A stretch of DNA of 64,000 nt from Salvia splendens (lineage: Eukaryota; Streptophyta; Magnoliopsida; Lamiales; Lamiaceae): positions 30,049,928 through 30,113,927 of the forward strand of contig NC_056042.1 of assembly GCF_004379255.2 (NCBI RefSeq). Reading direction: 5' to 3'. Every line of letters begins with the position of its first letter. The stretch's first letter is position 1. Below the pieces are notes generated by a model. That model made no database searches and had not been told where the DNA came from. It saw only the letters and a program-made list of their open reading frames with translations. The position numbers were made by a program, and so were the translations under genes. Below are positions 10,844-23,392 of this stretch, one piece after another.

Positions 10844-12868
10844 GGCCATCCACAACGCTGTCTCTATACCGTCTCTTAAACCGTCTCTTAACTACTATTT
10901 GAGCACTATTTGAGGGCCCCACTGTCCTTTTTTCCTCCATCTCTTAACTAAGAGACGGAACCTGCAACGCTCCGTCTCTTAACCGTCGATATACCGTCTC
11001 TTAATTACTATTCATTCAATTTAATTTATAATTTTTTTTAAAACCCAATTCAATTTAAACAAACACACTTTATTAAAATTAAAACAATATTACAACTTAA
11101 CATTAAAAAAAACGAAGACATAATTAAAATTCTAAAAAAATAAAAATGACATAATTTAATCTTCTCCGCCAAAGTTTTCCCAAATGTGCTCAATTAGATC
11201 CTCTTGGAGTTGGGTGTGGGCGCTAGAGTCGCGTGTCCTTGCCCGAATAGCCAACCGTTCTTGTATAGATGGATGCGCTCCACTTCGCGGCGGACTACTT
11301 GCGGTTGAGCTTCCGGGGGATTCGGGGTCGAACCAATTTCCGGCATCGGGTCCTTCGTCTCGGACAATCATGTTGTGCAAGATTATGCACGTATACATGA
11401 TGTCGACCATGCTCTCCATGAACCACGAACGAGCCGGGGCTTTGATGATGTTGAAGCGCGCTTGGAGAACCCCGAACGCCCTCTCCACATCCTTGCGCGC
11501 AGCCTCCTGCTTCTGCGCAAAAAGAGCCTGCTTTGGGTTCGCTGGCCTGCCGCACGTCTTCACGAAGGTCGGCCACTTCGGGTAGATGCCGTCGGCGAGA
11601 TAGTACCCCATTTTATACCGCCGGTTGTTGGCGACGAAGTTGATGGCCGGCGCTTTACCATCCAAAACTTCGGTAAAGAGGTCGGACTGTTGGAGCACGT
11701 TTACGTCGTTGTTCGAGCCAGGGACCCCGAAGTACGCGTGCCAGATCCAAAGTCGGTAGTCGGCAACGGCCTCGAGTACAACGGTTGGGTGGGTGCCTTT
11801 GTGGCCGCTCGTGTAGGAACCCCTCCAAGCCACCGGGCAATTCTTCCATTGCCAGTGCATGCAATCGACACTGCCAAGCATCCCGGGGAATCCGTGCACT
11901 TGTTCGTGCAGGTTGAGGAGGAACTGACAATCCTCCGTGGTTGGCCTCCGGAGAAATTCGTCACTGAAGGCTGCCCGGACGCCTCTGCAGAAGTTGAGCA
12001 AGCACAAGCGCCCAGTGCTGTCTCCGATGTGCAGGTATTCGTCGAATATGTCGGCCGTTTGTCCAGTCGCAAGCTGCCGGATGGCTGCAGTACATTTCTG
12101 CAGCGTCGTGTGGCTGGGACGACCGACCGCGTCGAACCCTTCTCGGAAGAACTCCTCCCTGGCCGCCAAAGTATTCGCTATGTGGAGAAATAGCGGTTTC
12201 CGCATGCGGAAACGGCGACGGAAATAGGTATCTCCCCAAATCGGGTTATCGCAGAAGTAGTCGCGTACTAACCGTGCGGCGGCTTCCTCCCGGTTCCGAT
12301 TGATGTACTTCCGGGAGCGTCGTGGGGGTGGTGCGGCTTCCTCCGCCTCTCGTCGTCGATCTTCTTCGAGTGATTGTTCCATTAATTGGCGCATTTGCTC
12401 AAAAGGATCCATTTGTTTGAGTTGATTGAAGATGGAAATTGGAGTGATAGAGAGGATTTGAGAGGAATAGATGTGTGTTTGTGTTTGAAATGAGTATGGA
12501 ATAGAATTATTTATAGAGTAAAAAAATTAAAAATTTAAAAAATGAAAATAAATATTTAACGGTAATATTACCGTTTGAAAAAAAAAAAATTTTATTAAAA
12601 ATCGATTTTTTTTTAAAAAAAATGAATTATTGCGTCATCAGTGACGACGCCCACTCGCGGGCCAGCGAGTGGGCGTCACGCACGCATGGGGACGTGCCAC
12701 GTGTCCCTGGCGCGTGGCGAGACAGCTCGTCTCGTGTCTCTCCGAGACGAGCTACGCGACGAGACGGTCGCGAGCTGGAGACGAGATGGGCGCTGCAATG
12801 CGTCTCGCGGGGGTCTCGTCTCTCCGAGACGAGACGCGAGCCCGGCGCGAGACGCGTTGTGGATGGTC
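10844..12868 (-). mobile_element. PIF/Harbinger transposon H2, complete ends
   Basis: The termini GGCCATCCACAACGC (left) and GACCATCCACAACGC (right, reverse complement) are nearly perfect inverted repeats, flanked by TAA at 10841-10843 and 12869-12871. The element is 2,025 bp and carries one intact transposase on the minus strand with no ORF1 gene. Its subterminal regions are rich in CGTCTC/GAGACG motifs: an array near 10860-11005 and a denser one near 12715-12855. These probably serve as transposase binding sites. The terminal sequence differs from H1, so it is a separate subfamily. Confidence 0.93.
11156..12412 (-). CDS. PIF/Harbinger DDE transposase, intact
   Basis: This is a 418-aa uninterrupted frame starting MDPFEQMRQLMEQ. 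The DDE_Tnp_4 catalytic residues are present: Asp183 in GSVDCMHWQW, Asp236 in SNNDVNVL and Glu310 in KDVERAFGVLQ. The conserved blocks QKCTAAIRQLA and GFPGMLGS and the C-terminal LIEHIWENF also match the H1 protein, but overall divergence is clear. The gene fills most of the element, and its TATA-like stretch ATAAATAA lies upstream (about 12508-12516, minus strand). The intact frame and matching ends suggest an element that was active fairly recently. It lacks a linked ORF1. Confidence 0.93.
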   Translation of the reverse strand: MDPFEQMRQLMEQSLEEDRRREAEEAAPPPRRSRKYINRNREEAAARLVRDYFCDNPIWGDTYFRRRFRMRKPLFLHIANTLAAREEFFREGFDAVGRPSHTTLQKCTAAIRQLATGQTADIFDEYLHIGDSTGRLCLLNFCRGVRAAFSDEFLRRPTTEDCQFLLNLHEQVHGFPGMLGSVDCMHWQWKNCPVAWRGSYTSGHKGTHPTVVLEAVADYRLWIWHAYFGVPGSNNDVNVLQQSDLFTEVLDGKAPAINFVANNRRYKMGYYLADGIYPKWPTFVKTCGRPANPKQALFAQKQEAARKDVERAFGVLQARFNIIKAPARSWFMESMVDIMYTCIILHNMIVRDEGPDAGNWFDPESPGSSTASSPPRSGAHPSIQERLAIRARTRDSSAHTQLQEDLIEHIWENFGGED

Positions 12869-13091
12869 TAAGGTTTGACTATTTTGATGTTGATGAATCT
12901 TTCTATTTCTTCAACATATGTAGAACAAAATTGGAGACTTGGGGGTTTTCGATATGGTTATAACAGTATCATCTTACATCGGAAAAAATTATTAATCACA
13001 AGGAATATGTTTGGTTAGATAATTTATAACGCAATAATAAATTTTTTGAGTCCAGCTCTTTAACATCTTTAGTTTTACCACAACATACGTA

Positions 13092-13966
13092 CTCTTCCAT
13101 CCCTCAAGAATATGCACTCTTTCCTTTTTAATCCGTCCAACAAGAATATGCACTTTTTAATTTTGGAAAGTCTTTTCTCTCTAATGAGGTGAGACTCATT
13201 CTCCACTAACAATATTTTATTTACTTTTTCTCTCTACCTCTTTCTTAAGACATTCAAAATAAGAGCCTATCTACGGAGCCCATCTCAGAGTCTATCTCCA
13301 TATTTTCATGTCATGTCAGCAGGCTCATCCTAGAGCCTATATCCAGAGCCCACCTCAGAGTCTATCTCTATTTTTTCATGTCACGTCAGCATGCCTATCC
13401 CAGAGCCTATCTTCATGCAATGAGAGCTCATCTCAGAGCCTATCTTAGAACATATCTCATTTCCACATCATCACTATTTTATATTTTCACTTTAAACGGT
13501 TAATGTTAAATAAAATGATAAAATAACAAGAAATAAAGACAACTCAATAAAAAAATTCATTAAAAAAGAAAACATTCTCCATTTTAAAAAAATATTGAAA
13601 AAAACAAACTAAAACATTGATAAAAATATTGTAAATATTGTGACTAAAGAGAAGTAAAATGTAGAGTAAGATAAAAGGAAGTGGGATAAATGTGAATAAT
13701 TGGTAGGGAATATGGTATATATATGGATAAAAAATGAATAAAAAAACAAGGAGAAGATCGGCCCAGCCGATGTATCGGTCATGGGGCGGAGGCGATGGGG
13801 AGGGAGAATCGGCCCTCCCCCTGCAATGGCGACCGCTGGGCGTCGATGGGGGAGCTGATCGCTCGGCCCTTGCGATCGGCTCCCATTGCCAATGCTCTTA
13901 CTTCACCAATTTTACATTAAAACCCGTGCCGACCTCAAAGTGCATATTCTTTGGGGACGAAGGGAG
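13092..13966. mobile_element. Stowaway-like MITE split by a later insertion
   Basis: The ends CTCTTCCATCCCTCAAG and (reverse complement) CTCCCTTCGTCCCCAAAG are flanked by TA at 13090-13091 and 13967-13968. Removing the inner element at 13248-13897 and one TTA leaves 222 bp. That collinearly matches the uninterrupted relative at 25122-25344 (223 bp, opposite orientation). Confidence 0.85.
13248..13897. mobile_element. PIF/Harbinger-type (Tourist-like) MITE H3 nested in a Stowaway element
   Basis: The 650-bp insert is flanked by TTA (13245-13247 and 13898-13900). Its ends AGACATTCAAAATAAGAGCC and, reverse complemented, GAGCATTGGCAATGGGAGCC are imperfect inverted repeats. No transposase is encoded. 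The left half contains about two and a half copies of a unit of roughly 65 bp with the phrases AGAGCCTAT, GAGCCCA and CTCAGAGTCTATCTC (13262-13445). The right half is GC-rich with palindromic GATCGG/CCGATC motifs. Confidence 0.8.
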
Positions 13967-13989
13967 TATAATATAGTTAAAAAATTATA

Positions 13990-14240
13990 CTCACTTCGTC
14001 TACAAAAAATAGTCTCACTTTTGAATGACACAAATTTTAATAATAATTTAGTGAAATAAGACAAATTGAAAGAAAAAAAAGTGTATGAAGTATAATAGAA
14101 GGGTAATTAAGAGAGAGCAAGGAAAGGTGGATAAAGTAGATGGAAAGTTTTTATTTTTTGAAATGAGACTATTTTTCGTGAACACTCTAAAATACTTGCT
14201 GATAGCAAAATGATAGTACTATTTTTGTGGACGGAGGGAG
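13990..14240. mobile_element. Stowaway-like MITE
   Basis: The element is 251 bp. Its ends CTCACTTCGTCTACAAAAAA and (reverse complement) CTCCCTCCGTCCACAAAAAT are flanked by TA at 13988-13989 and 14241-14242. It has no coding capacity. Confidence 0.85.
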
Positions 14241-14255
14241 TACTACAAACTTATA

Positions 14256-14411
14256 CTTCCTCTATTCTATAATAGTAGAATTATTTTTCCATTTCAGGAA
14301 GTTCCATCATAGTAAAGTCATTTTCCTATTTAATAAAAAGTAGCACTTTTTAACTTACTTTATTCTCTCTCTTATTTTATTCTCTTTACTTTTCTCTCTT
14401 TCCTACTTTAT
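14256..14411. mobile_element. Truncated Stowaway-like MITE
   Basis: The left end CTTCCTCTATTCTATAATAG follows TA at 14254-14255. The inner sequence (TTTACTTTTCTCTC and similar) is typical of these elements, but no matching right end is seen before the next MITE begins at 14414. Confidence 0.5.
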
Positions 14412-14533
14412 TACTCAATCCGTCCGCCATTAGGAATCTCATTTCTTGGCGGCACGGGTTTTAAGAAATATTAAGAAAAATGGGTGGAAAAAAATTAGTG
14501 GAATATGAGTTCCAGTTGTATATATTAGTTTTA

Positions 14534-16356
14534 AAGCATCCACAGTGGGGTTGATGATAGTTCGCCCGATGCATCGGGCGGGCTATCGTCCGCCACTGTA
14601 GCCATGCGGACGATGCCCGATGCATCATCTGCGGTATCGTCCGCTCCACTGTGGGTACCGCAGACGATGCAACGCATTTTCTTTTTTTACTTTTTTTCCA
14701 AATTTTATCTATTTAAACCTCATTTCTCATTCCATTTGCCACAACAAATTTTCTCTCCCATCTCTCACTTTCCCCATACACCAATATTTCTCTCCCAATC
14801 TTTCTCACTAAAAAAAATGAGACCCGACAACGACTGGAGTACCTCAGAGGGCATTACTCGGGCCTTATTCGATTGCGTTCATGAGGCTGCGGCGGAATGC
14901 TTGGCCGAAATGGAGCGCGAGCGGGAAGCGGCGGTGCAGATCCCGAGGCCGATTCGAAGTCGGACGTTGTTCGCCGCGAGCACGACGTAGCTCACCAATG
15001 TATGTTCGCAAACTATTTTGCCGAGCAACCAAGGTGGGGCCCGACGGTTTTTCACCGCCGTTTTAGAATGCGGAGAGATCTTTTTCTCAGCGTTGTCCAA
15101 ACGTTGGAGGCACGTGATAAATACTTCCAGTATCGGGAATATGGCATAGGCAGACCGGGACTTACGCCGTTGCAGAAGTGCACGGTTGCGCTCCGGCAGT
15201 TGACCTACGGCACCACGACGGACATGTTTGACGAGTACCTTCACGTCGGTGAGACAACTGGCAGCGAGTGCCTGAAGAATTTTTGTAGGGGAGTTGTGGA
15301 GGCTTATAGCAGCACATATTTGCGAAAGCCGACTGATGTGGATTGCCAGACCCTGATCAAGATGCACGAGACGGCGCACGACTTTCCTGGAATGCTAGGG
15401 AGCATAGATTGTATGCACTGGGAGTGGAAGAATTTTCCGACGGCGTCGAGAGGCCAATTTACTAGTGGATACAAGGGCAGCCACCCTACGATGATCCTCG
15501 AAGCCGTCGCTGACCATCGGCTATGGATCTGGCATACTTACTTCGGTGTAGTGAGGTCGAACAACGACATCAACGTCATCAACTCATCTAACCTCTTCAC
15601 CGAGCAATGCAATGGCAACGACCCGGCCATCGAGTTCACTGCCAACGGACGCCAATATCATATGGGGTACTACTTGGCCGATGGCATATACCCAAGGTGG
15701 CCTGTTTTTGTGAAGACGATCAACTGTCCAATGAGTGACAAGAGAGTTTTATTTGCGCAAAATCAAGAGGCTGCGCGGAAGGATGTGAAGCAGGCATTTG
15801 GTGTGCTCCAAGCGCGGTGGGCAATAGTGAAAGGTCCGGCGCGTTTGTGGTATAAGGAAGTCATCGCCGATGTCATGTATGCGTGCATCATCTTGCATAA
15901 CATGATAGTCGAACACGAAGGTGGAAGAGTCACCGATTGGGGCGATGATGAAGGTGGATCTAGCTCCAGCACAACGACCCCGCCCCATATTCGAGGATTA
16001 CCAATGGGCTATAATGAGGTTCTATCTAGACAGGCCTCAATGCGCAACCAACAAGACCATACTCAGCTCGTGAACGACATGATTGAAGAAGTTTGGGACC
16101 GTAACCGCCGTTGAGAATTTGTAGTTTTTTTTTTTATTTCGTACTGTAATGTTTGAACTTTCAATGAAATGAAGTTTTTTTTTTCAATTTTTGTAGTGTT
16201 TTAAATATTTAAATAAATAAAATGCTTAGGGCGGACTATAGGGCGGCCTATAGGGCATCCCACTGCAGGTGAATGGGTATGAGGATAAAATGCTGATGTG
16301 GCGGAGCATAGGGCGCCCTATAGGGCGGACTATAGGGCGCCCCATTGTGGATGCTC
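14534..16356 (+). mobile_element. PIF/Harbinger transposon H4, defective
   Basis: The left end AAGCATCCACAGTGGGG and the reverse-complemented right end GAGCATCCACAATGGGG are inverted repeats flanked by TTA (14531-14533 and 16357-16359). The 1,823-bp element contains one damaged transposase gene and no ORF1. It sits inside a Stowaway-like MITE. Confidence 0.9.
14817..16114 (+). pseudogene. PIF/Harbinger transposase, frameshifted and catalytically altered
   Basis: The natural start appears to be MRPDNDW at 14817. That frame runs to about 14960 (IPRPIRSR) and then hits a stop. The homologous protein continues in another frame (from the region encoding HQCMFANYFAEQPRWGP) and runs open to 16114. 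A single indel near 14955-14965 explains this. The two Asp motifs (GSIDCMHW and SNNDINVI) survive. The block that should read DVERAFG reads DVKQAFG, so the third catalytic residue is Lys, not Glu. Both lesions argue for a dead enzyme. It is closer to the H1 transposase than to H2. Confidence 0.88.
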
Positions 16357-17158
16357 TTAAATGAAATATGAGTGGAATGAGTTAGATGAATGTGGGGCCT
16401 TATTGCCATTTTTCTGAAGAGATTCTCCATTTTTCCAACATTAAAGTTCCTAAACTTAAATGAAATAATCACAATATGCATAGAATCGGTTCGATGTTTC
16501 AAAGTTGAAAGCACCATAATTTTTTGTCCAACCACAAACTATAGTATTAGTCTTAATCAAGGGTACTAATAATTCCCTACATATTTTCCGCTACCAAACA
16601 ACATTAACATGAAATGGATTGCCCAGCCATTAAGCGCCGTTCACCATTTTATCCCATAAATTTACAACTCTAATTAATAGCCAACTAATAAGTGGAGTAC
16701 AGTTTCTCAATATGGATCCAAGTAAAATCTTCATTTACCTGAAATTGAATTAATAGTTCAATACAGTTTCTCTGTCCAAAAGTAAGTACTCCAATAAACA
16801 GCTCTTAATTTGATGGTATAATTTAAACTTGACATAAGGAATGCCCACTCCATGTTACTCGGCTACTTTCAAGAAAAATGGTAAACATACTGACAAATCA
16901 TACATCTTGTGGAACAGTTGAATTGAGATTTACTTTGGTATAAATCAGCGTCTAAATTACATGATGATATATAACAATCTTAAAAATCACAATTTGGAAT
17001 AAACCTCAAATTCGCTGTTAAGTAGAGAATCAAATTCCATCCACAAAAGAAAATTACAAAAAGAAATAAAATGATCTCCAACCACTTCATCCCCAAATTA
17101 TCCACTCCTCCACAATTCCATCCCCACAAGCCAATCAACAATTCCTCTCTCTCTGCAA
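16357..17158. other. Intergenic, upstream of the LON-domain gene
   Basis: Apart from the MITE remnant at its left edge, this AT-rich stretch shows no coding sequence. Its last 30 bp are CT-rich (TTCCTCTCTCTCTGCAA), consistent with a short 5' untranslated leader. Confidence 0.5.
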
Positions 17159-17941
17159 ATGGCGCTGCCTCAACTCCTGCATTCTCCTCAATCCTCATCG
17201 CCATCCACCTCCTTAATCTCCCCTAAACCCCACCTACGCCCCGCCCCCAACTTCCTCTCCCCGCCGCATCGCCGCCACCACCCCTCCCTCTCGTGCTCCG
17301 CCTCCAAATCCGACGAGCTCCCTCTCTTCCCCCTCCCGTTAGTCCTCTTCCCCGGCGCAATCCTCCCCCTCCAAATCTTCGAATTCCGGTACCGCATGAT
17401 GATGCACACCCTCCTCCACACCGACCTCCGCTTCGGCGTCATCTACACCGACCCCTCCACCGGCACCGCCGACGTCGGCTGCGTCGGCGAGGTCGTCAAG
17501 CACGAGCGCCTCGTCGACGAACGCTTCTTCCTCATCTGCAAAGGCCAGGAGCGCTTCCGCGTCACCAAATTGCTCCGCACCAAACCCTACTTCGTCGCCC
17601 AGGTCTCCTGGCTCGAGGACCGCCCTTCCTCCGACCAACTCCAAGACCTCGACGCTCTCGCCGACGACGTCGAGGCATACATGAAGGACGTCATCCGCCT
17701 CTCCAATCGCCTCAACGGCAAGCCTGACAAGGACGTGCAGGATCTGAGGCGGAACCTCTTCCCCACCCCTTTCTCCTTCTTCGTCGCCAGCACCTTCGAG
17801 GGGGCGCCCCGGGAGCAGCAGGCGCTGCTGGAGCTCGAGGACACCGCCATGAGGCTTAACAGAGAGAAGGATACGCTCAAGAATACACTCAATTACTTGA
17901 CGGCCGCATCCGCCGTCAAGGATGTCTTTCCCACCACATAG
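17159..17941 (+). CDS. Plastid-targeted LON substrate-binding domain protein
   Basis: This is a single-exon gene of 260 aa, GC-rich compared with its surroundings. Residues 1 to about 48 are rich in Ser, Pro and His with few acidic residues, which suggests a chloroplast transit peptide (inference). A LON N-terminal (PUA-like) domain follows at about 54-245. It has the family signature LPLFPLPLVLFPGAILPLQIFEFRYR (interrupted here only for description), FGVIYTD, CVGEVVKHERL and GQERFRV. The AAA+ and protease domains of full Lon are absent, as in the Arabidopsis proteins At1g19740 and At1g75460, which are likewise annotated as ATP-dependent protease La domain proteins. The molecular role is not established; substrate recognition in plastid proteolysis is a guess. 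The ATG at 17159 follows a CT-rich leader. Confidence 0.9.
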   Translation: MALPQLLHSPQSSSPSTSLISPKPHLRPAPNFLSPPHRRHHPSLSCSASKSDELPLFPLPLVLFPGAILPLQIFEFRYRMMMHTLLHTDLRFGVIYTDPSTGTADVGCVGEVVKHERLVDERFFLICKGQERFRVTKLLRTKPYFVAQVSWLEDRPSSDQLQDLDALADDVEAYMKDVIRLSNRLNGKPDKDVQDLRRNLFPTPFSFFVASTFEGAPREQQALLELEDTAMRLNREKDTLKNTLNYLTAASAVKDVFPTT

Positions 17942-18251
17942 CACATACTAGTAGTAGTAATTATTTTGATGCCAAATGTCTCAACTTTTCATATCCAATG
18001 CATAACTTCACTTCTTCAATTGCTTGTGTTTCTCAAATCATTCATCTTATACTACTTGCTACTATCATTTTTTATGAATTAGGACTTGATCAAGATTTAA
18101 GACAATGCTCTTGTTGTTTGAACCGTTTTGGATTGATGGTCGAGGACTTAACAGTGTGGCATTTGGTTTTGTTGTTGCATCAGTGATTAGGAAAAATGAT
18201 TTGTGTATATTGCAATATAACTAGTGGAGAGAGTGTGTAGTGTTAACATAA
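17942..18251. other. 3' flank of the LON-domain gene
   Basis: AT-rich sequence with the expected 3' untranslated region. No further feature is seen up to the next transposon. Confidence 0.5.
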
Positions 18252-20134
18252 GGTATCCACTATGGATAGCCGCGGTTGGGGGCGGAAGCGGGGGCGGTTA
18301 TAGTGGAGTTGGTGTCCGCCCGCGGGGCGGACATCGAAATGGGGGCGGTAGGTGGCTGACGGGCTTCAGCCGACTCCGGGGTGAGGACGCGGCTCCTCCG
18401 GGGCGGAAGCAGCGATAGGCGCGGCGCCTATAGTGGCGGCACTGTCCGCCGCGCCGGTTGACGATTTTCAATTTTTTTTCCATTTTAATTCACCTATAAA
18501 TACACCCCACTCCATTCATTATTTTCACACCATTCCAACTCGACATCACTAAAAATTGCTCTCACTACAATTTGTGGTCGGAAATGAACAATTTGTGGAG
18601 AGATAGATGGAATGCTCTGATTCAACAGGTGCAACACCAGGCCGCCCAGGAGGATGCGGCCCGTTTGGCAGAGGAGGATGCGGAGGATGCGATCCATCGT
18701 GCCATTACTCATCGGCGGACAATCCCACGAGACCACGTCGGTGCGCACCAGCGTCTAATGGATGATTACTTTGTGGATAACGGGGGTTATCCACCCGAGA
18801 TATTCCGCCGGAGATTCAGGATGGGCTGTTCAACTATATAGCGACGAATTTGGCGGAGCGTTACCGGTGCTTCACCCTCCGGCGTGATGCGGCTGGCCAG
18901 ATCGGGCTGTCTACGCAACAGAAGTGCAGCGCTGCAATCCGGCAGCTTGCCTACACCGGACCAGCGGACATGTTCGATGAATACCTACAGATGGGTGAGA
19001 CGACTGGCCTCACGGTGCTTAGGCAGTTCCGTAAGGGGATCCGGGAAATTTTCGGTGGGGAGTTTCTACGGAAGCCCACCCCGGATGAGTGTCAGCGCCT
19101 ACTGGATATGCACGGTTCGATGCACGGTTCCCAAGAATGTTAGGAAGCATCGATTGCATGCATTGGGAGTGGAGGAACTGCCCCGTGGCATGGAAAGGCC
19201 AGTTCACAACTGGATTCAAAAGCAAACATCCAACGATGATTCTGGAAGCCGTTGCGGACTACCGTCTGCGGATCTGACATGCGTATTTCGGTGTGGCAGG
19301 TTTGAACAACGACATCAATGTTCTTCAGTCGTCGCCGCTCTTCAACGAGGAGTGCCGGGGGGAGGGTCCAGAAATCAGCTTCGTAGCCAACGGCACGCAG
19401 TACAGTAGGGGCTACTATTTGGCAGATGGGATATATCTGCGGTGGCCCGTATTCGTGAAGACTGTCCGCCAACCGGTTGGACCGAATAAACAATATTTTG
19501 TGCGCAAACAAGAGAGTGCTAGGAAGGATGTTGAGCGGGCTTTTGGTGTCCTATTGCATAATATGATAATAGAAGATGAAGGATTTGCGGCAGAGCGATG
19601 GGCGCCGGAAGAGGGCGCAAGTACAAGTAACGGTGTTGCCTCCGAGCCGATCCAGATGGGCGTACCATGGAGCAATGAATATTTGATCTAACGCTTCGCT
19701 GATATGCGCAGGACCACATCACATAACACACTCCAGGCCGATTTGATTGAAGAAGTGTGGACACGTAGGGGAGGTGGTGGCGCAGTGTAAACATCTTAGT
19801 GATTTGTACTAGATTAAATTTAGTGTGTAATTTTAATTTTAATTTTAAATTTAATTTAGTGTGTAAATTTAATTTTAAATTTAATTATAATTATAATTTA
19901 AATTTAATTTTAATTCTTATAGTCGTCTTCTTCTAATTACGTATAGCCCGATAAATTTATTCATAACTACTTGAAACATTATAAAATGAAAATTGATTAT
20001 AAAATTTGGGGGCTATTGGAGGTGTCCACTATAGTAGCGGAAATAAAATTTTAGGGCCATAGACAACAAAACTAGGGTTATGGACAAAAAATGGGGCGCG
20101 GCTATTGGGGGTGTCCGCCTTATAGTGGACACTC
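18252..20134 (+). mobile_element. PIF/Harbinger transposon H5, decayed
   Basis: The left end GGTATCCACTATGG and the reverse-complemented right end GAGTGTCCACTATAAGG are flanked by TAA (18249-18251 and 20135-20137). The element is 1,883 bp, with GC-rich subterminal repeats on the left (GGGGGCGGA-like motifs) and an AT-rich right third. The TATA-like CTATAAATAC (about 18494) precedes the broken transposase. The small MITE at 24488-25021 has related ends and inner motifs. Confidence 0.88.
18584..19790 (+). pseudogene. PIF/Harbinger transposase with several breaks
   Basis: The start is MNNLWRDRW (an upstream in-frame ATG is at 18572). At least four lesions are seen. A frameshift lies near 18830, after RRRFRM. 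A second lies near 19120-19140, before PRMLGSIDCMHW. A Trp codon has become TGA at about 19276 (the family has WIWHAYFGV). A deletion of roughly 30 codons joins DVERAFGVL directly to LHNMIIEDEG. Later frames still show NNDINVL and DLIEEVW, ending at TAA 19788-19790. The catalytic motifs can all be found, but no single frame can encode them. Confidence 0.9.
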
Positions 20135-20137
20135 TAA

Positions 20138-20773
20138 GATTGTGCAACACACTTGGTTGAGAGTGACATGTGAAGAGAGATGTTTCAGTTTGCTTTTGCA
20201 CCCATGTATATATATGCTGATATTCTGATCATCTTTTCTGCAACTGCTTTCTTGATCTGCGATTTCGGTTGTTAAACATTGAATTCGTGTATTGCTTCAT
20301 CTTGCCCACTAATGAAAGCGTTAATTGTTTGTTCGTTTATCAGCACACATGAGACGATGCTTTTATGTTGATTTTCTAATTGGAGGGACGGTACAATAGA
20401 TGATGTCACTGATAGTGTGTGCCTTATTGCTAATCTATGTGGATACAAATGTTCATTTTTGTTCGAATCTTGACTGCTTGAAACTATGTTATACTCTTCA
20501 TATATAAGGATTAGCTGACTTCTTATATGATTTATTGAGCACCAAGTTTTCCATTGGTAGTCAAGTCATTTTGGTTATGGACGAAATGATTTTCATCTTT
20601 AATTTGAACCTGACACAACCAAAATGTGTTCCGCCAATTCTGTTTTGGGACTTGCTATCACTTACGCAGAAATAACAGTCCAATGTAGTGGTCATCCTGT
20701 GTAAGAATACTACACAAATACTACCTCAACTAAGCATCCCAGGACAAAAAAATCCATTCAAGGTGGAAAAGCT
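20138..20773. other. Intergenic, 3' flank of the cysteine protease gene
   Basis: No coding sequence recognised. The right part should contain the 3' untranslated region of the minus-strand protease gene. Confidence 0.5.
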
Positions 20774-22704
<1,931 letters not shown>

Positions 22705-23126
22705 GGATCTCGATTTCTCTGCTTGCTTTCGTAAAACTTTGGGTTGAAATTGGACTTGTTATTTTGTCCTAAGAATGTGGTGAGCCAAGGGGATTGAGAA
22801 ACATGGGGATCTTGGATTGGAGGAGAGAGATTTTCTTGGGGGAGGAGAGACCAATGGAGAAGTAACAGGAAGAAGGGTAGTGGGTCAAATGGGATTTGGA
22901 TGTTGGTACTATCCACGTGTTCTTGAATATCATCACTTGAATCTCGTGGTGTTGGGGTTTGGCGGTTTCGTTTTTTTTAATTGGAATAATTCCAAACTCT
23001 CTTTATTTTGGGAATTTAATGTTCAACCTAACCTAGCAAGTGTGATTTTTTGTGAATGCTAATCCATCACAGGGTTGGTGAATTAGATGGATTGGATTTT
23101 AATTGGGCCTACTTGATAACGATCTA
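22705..23126 (-). promoter_or_regulatory. Upstream region of the cysteine protease gene
   Basis: This is the 5' flank of the minus-strand protease gene. CCACGTGT (22914-22921) contains a CACGTG G-box core, a binding site for bZIP and bHLH factors in plant promoters. Functional relevance is inference only. Confidence 0.35.
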
Positions 23127-23392
23127 CTCCCTCGATCCACTATTTAAAAGTCATTTTGACTCGACACGAGTATTAAGAAATTATTTGACTTAATGAAGAA
23201 AAGTGAATAGAAAAGGTTAGCAAATTGTAAGTCTCATTTTTAGTAGAAGTATTAATTTTATAAAGGAATGTGAGTGGAAAAAAGTAGGAGGATATGGAGT
23301 CTGTATGTAAAAGATGGAAAAAAGTAAATGGTTCTTTAAATCGTGAATATTCCAAAATGGCAGTGATTTTTTTAAATCGTGGGTGGATGGAG
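23127..23392. mobile_element. Stowaway-like MITE
   Basis: The 266-bp element has ends CTCCCTCGATCCACTATTTA and (reverse complement) CTCCATCCACCCACGATTTA, flanked by TA at 23125-23126 and 23393-23394. Confidence 0.85.

Larger units (their letters stand above)
14414..16415. mobile_element. Stowaway-like MITE split by Harbinger element H4
   Basis: The left end CTCAATCCGTCCGCCATTAG follows TA at 14412-14413. The next bases (ACGGGTTTTAAGAAATATTA) match the MITE at 32.7-33.0 kb. The sequence resumes right of H4 as AAATGAAATATGAGTGGAATGA, again collinear with that relative. The right terminus is degraded, so 16415 is approximate. Confidence 0.65.

Noticed and set aside
11184..12239. Several open frames opposite or beside the H2 transposase (for example plus-strand 11375-12193)
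   Set aside because: The transposase has full family conservation; the other frames are GC-driven shadows without motifs.
12622..12963. Plus-strand 113-codon frame at the right end of H2
   Set aside because: It lies in GAGACG-type subterminal repeats and crosses the element border into flanking DNA.
17188..17944. Long frames antisense or shifted to the LON-domain gene
   Set aside because: The sense frame encodes a complete conserved domain; the others are low-complexity Arg/Pro or Gly/Glu products of high GC.
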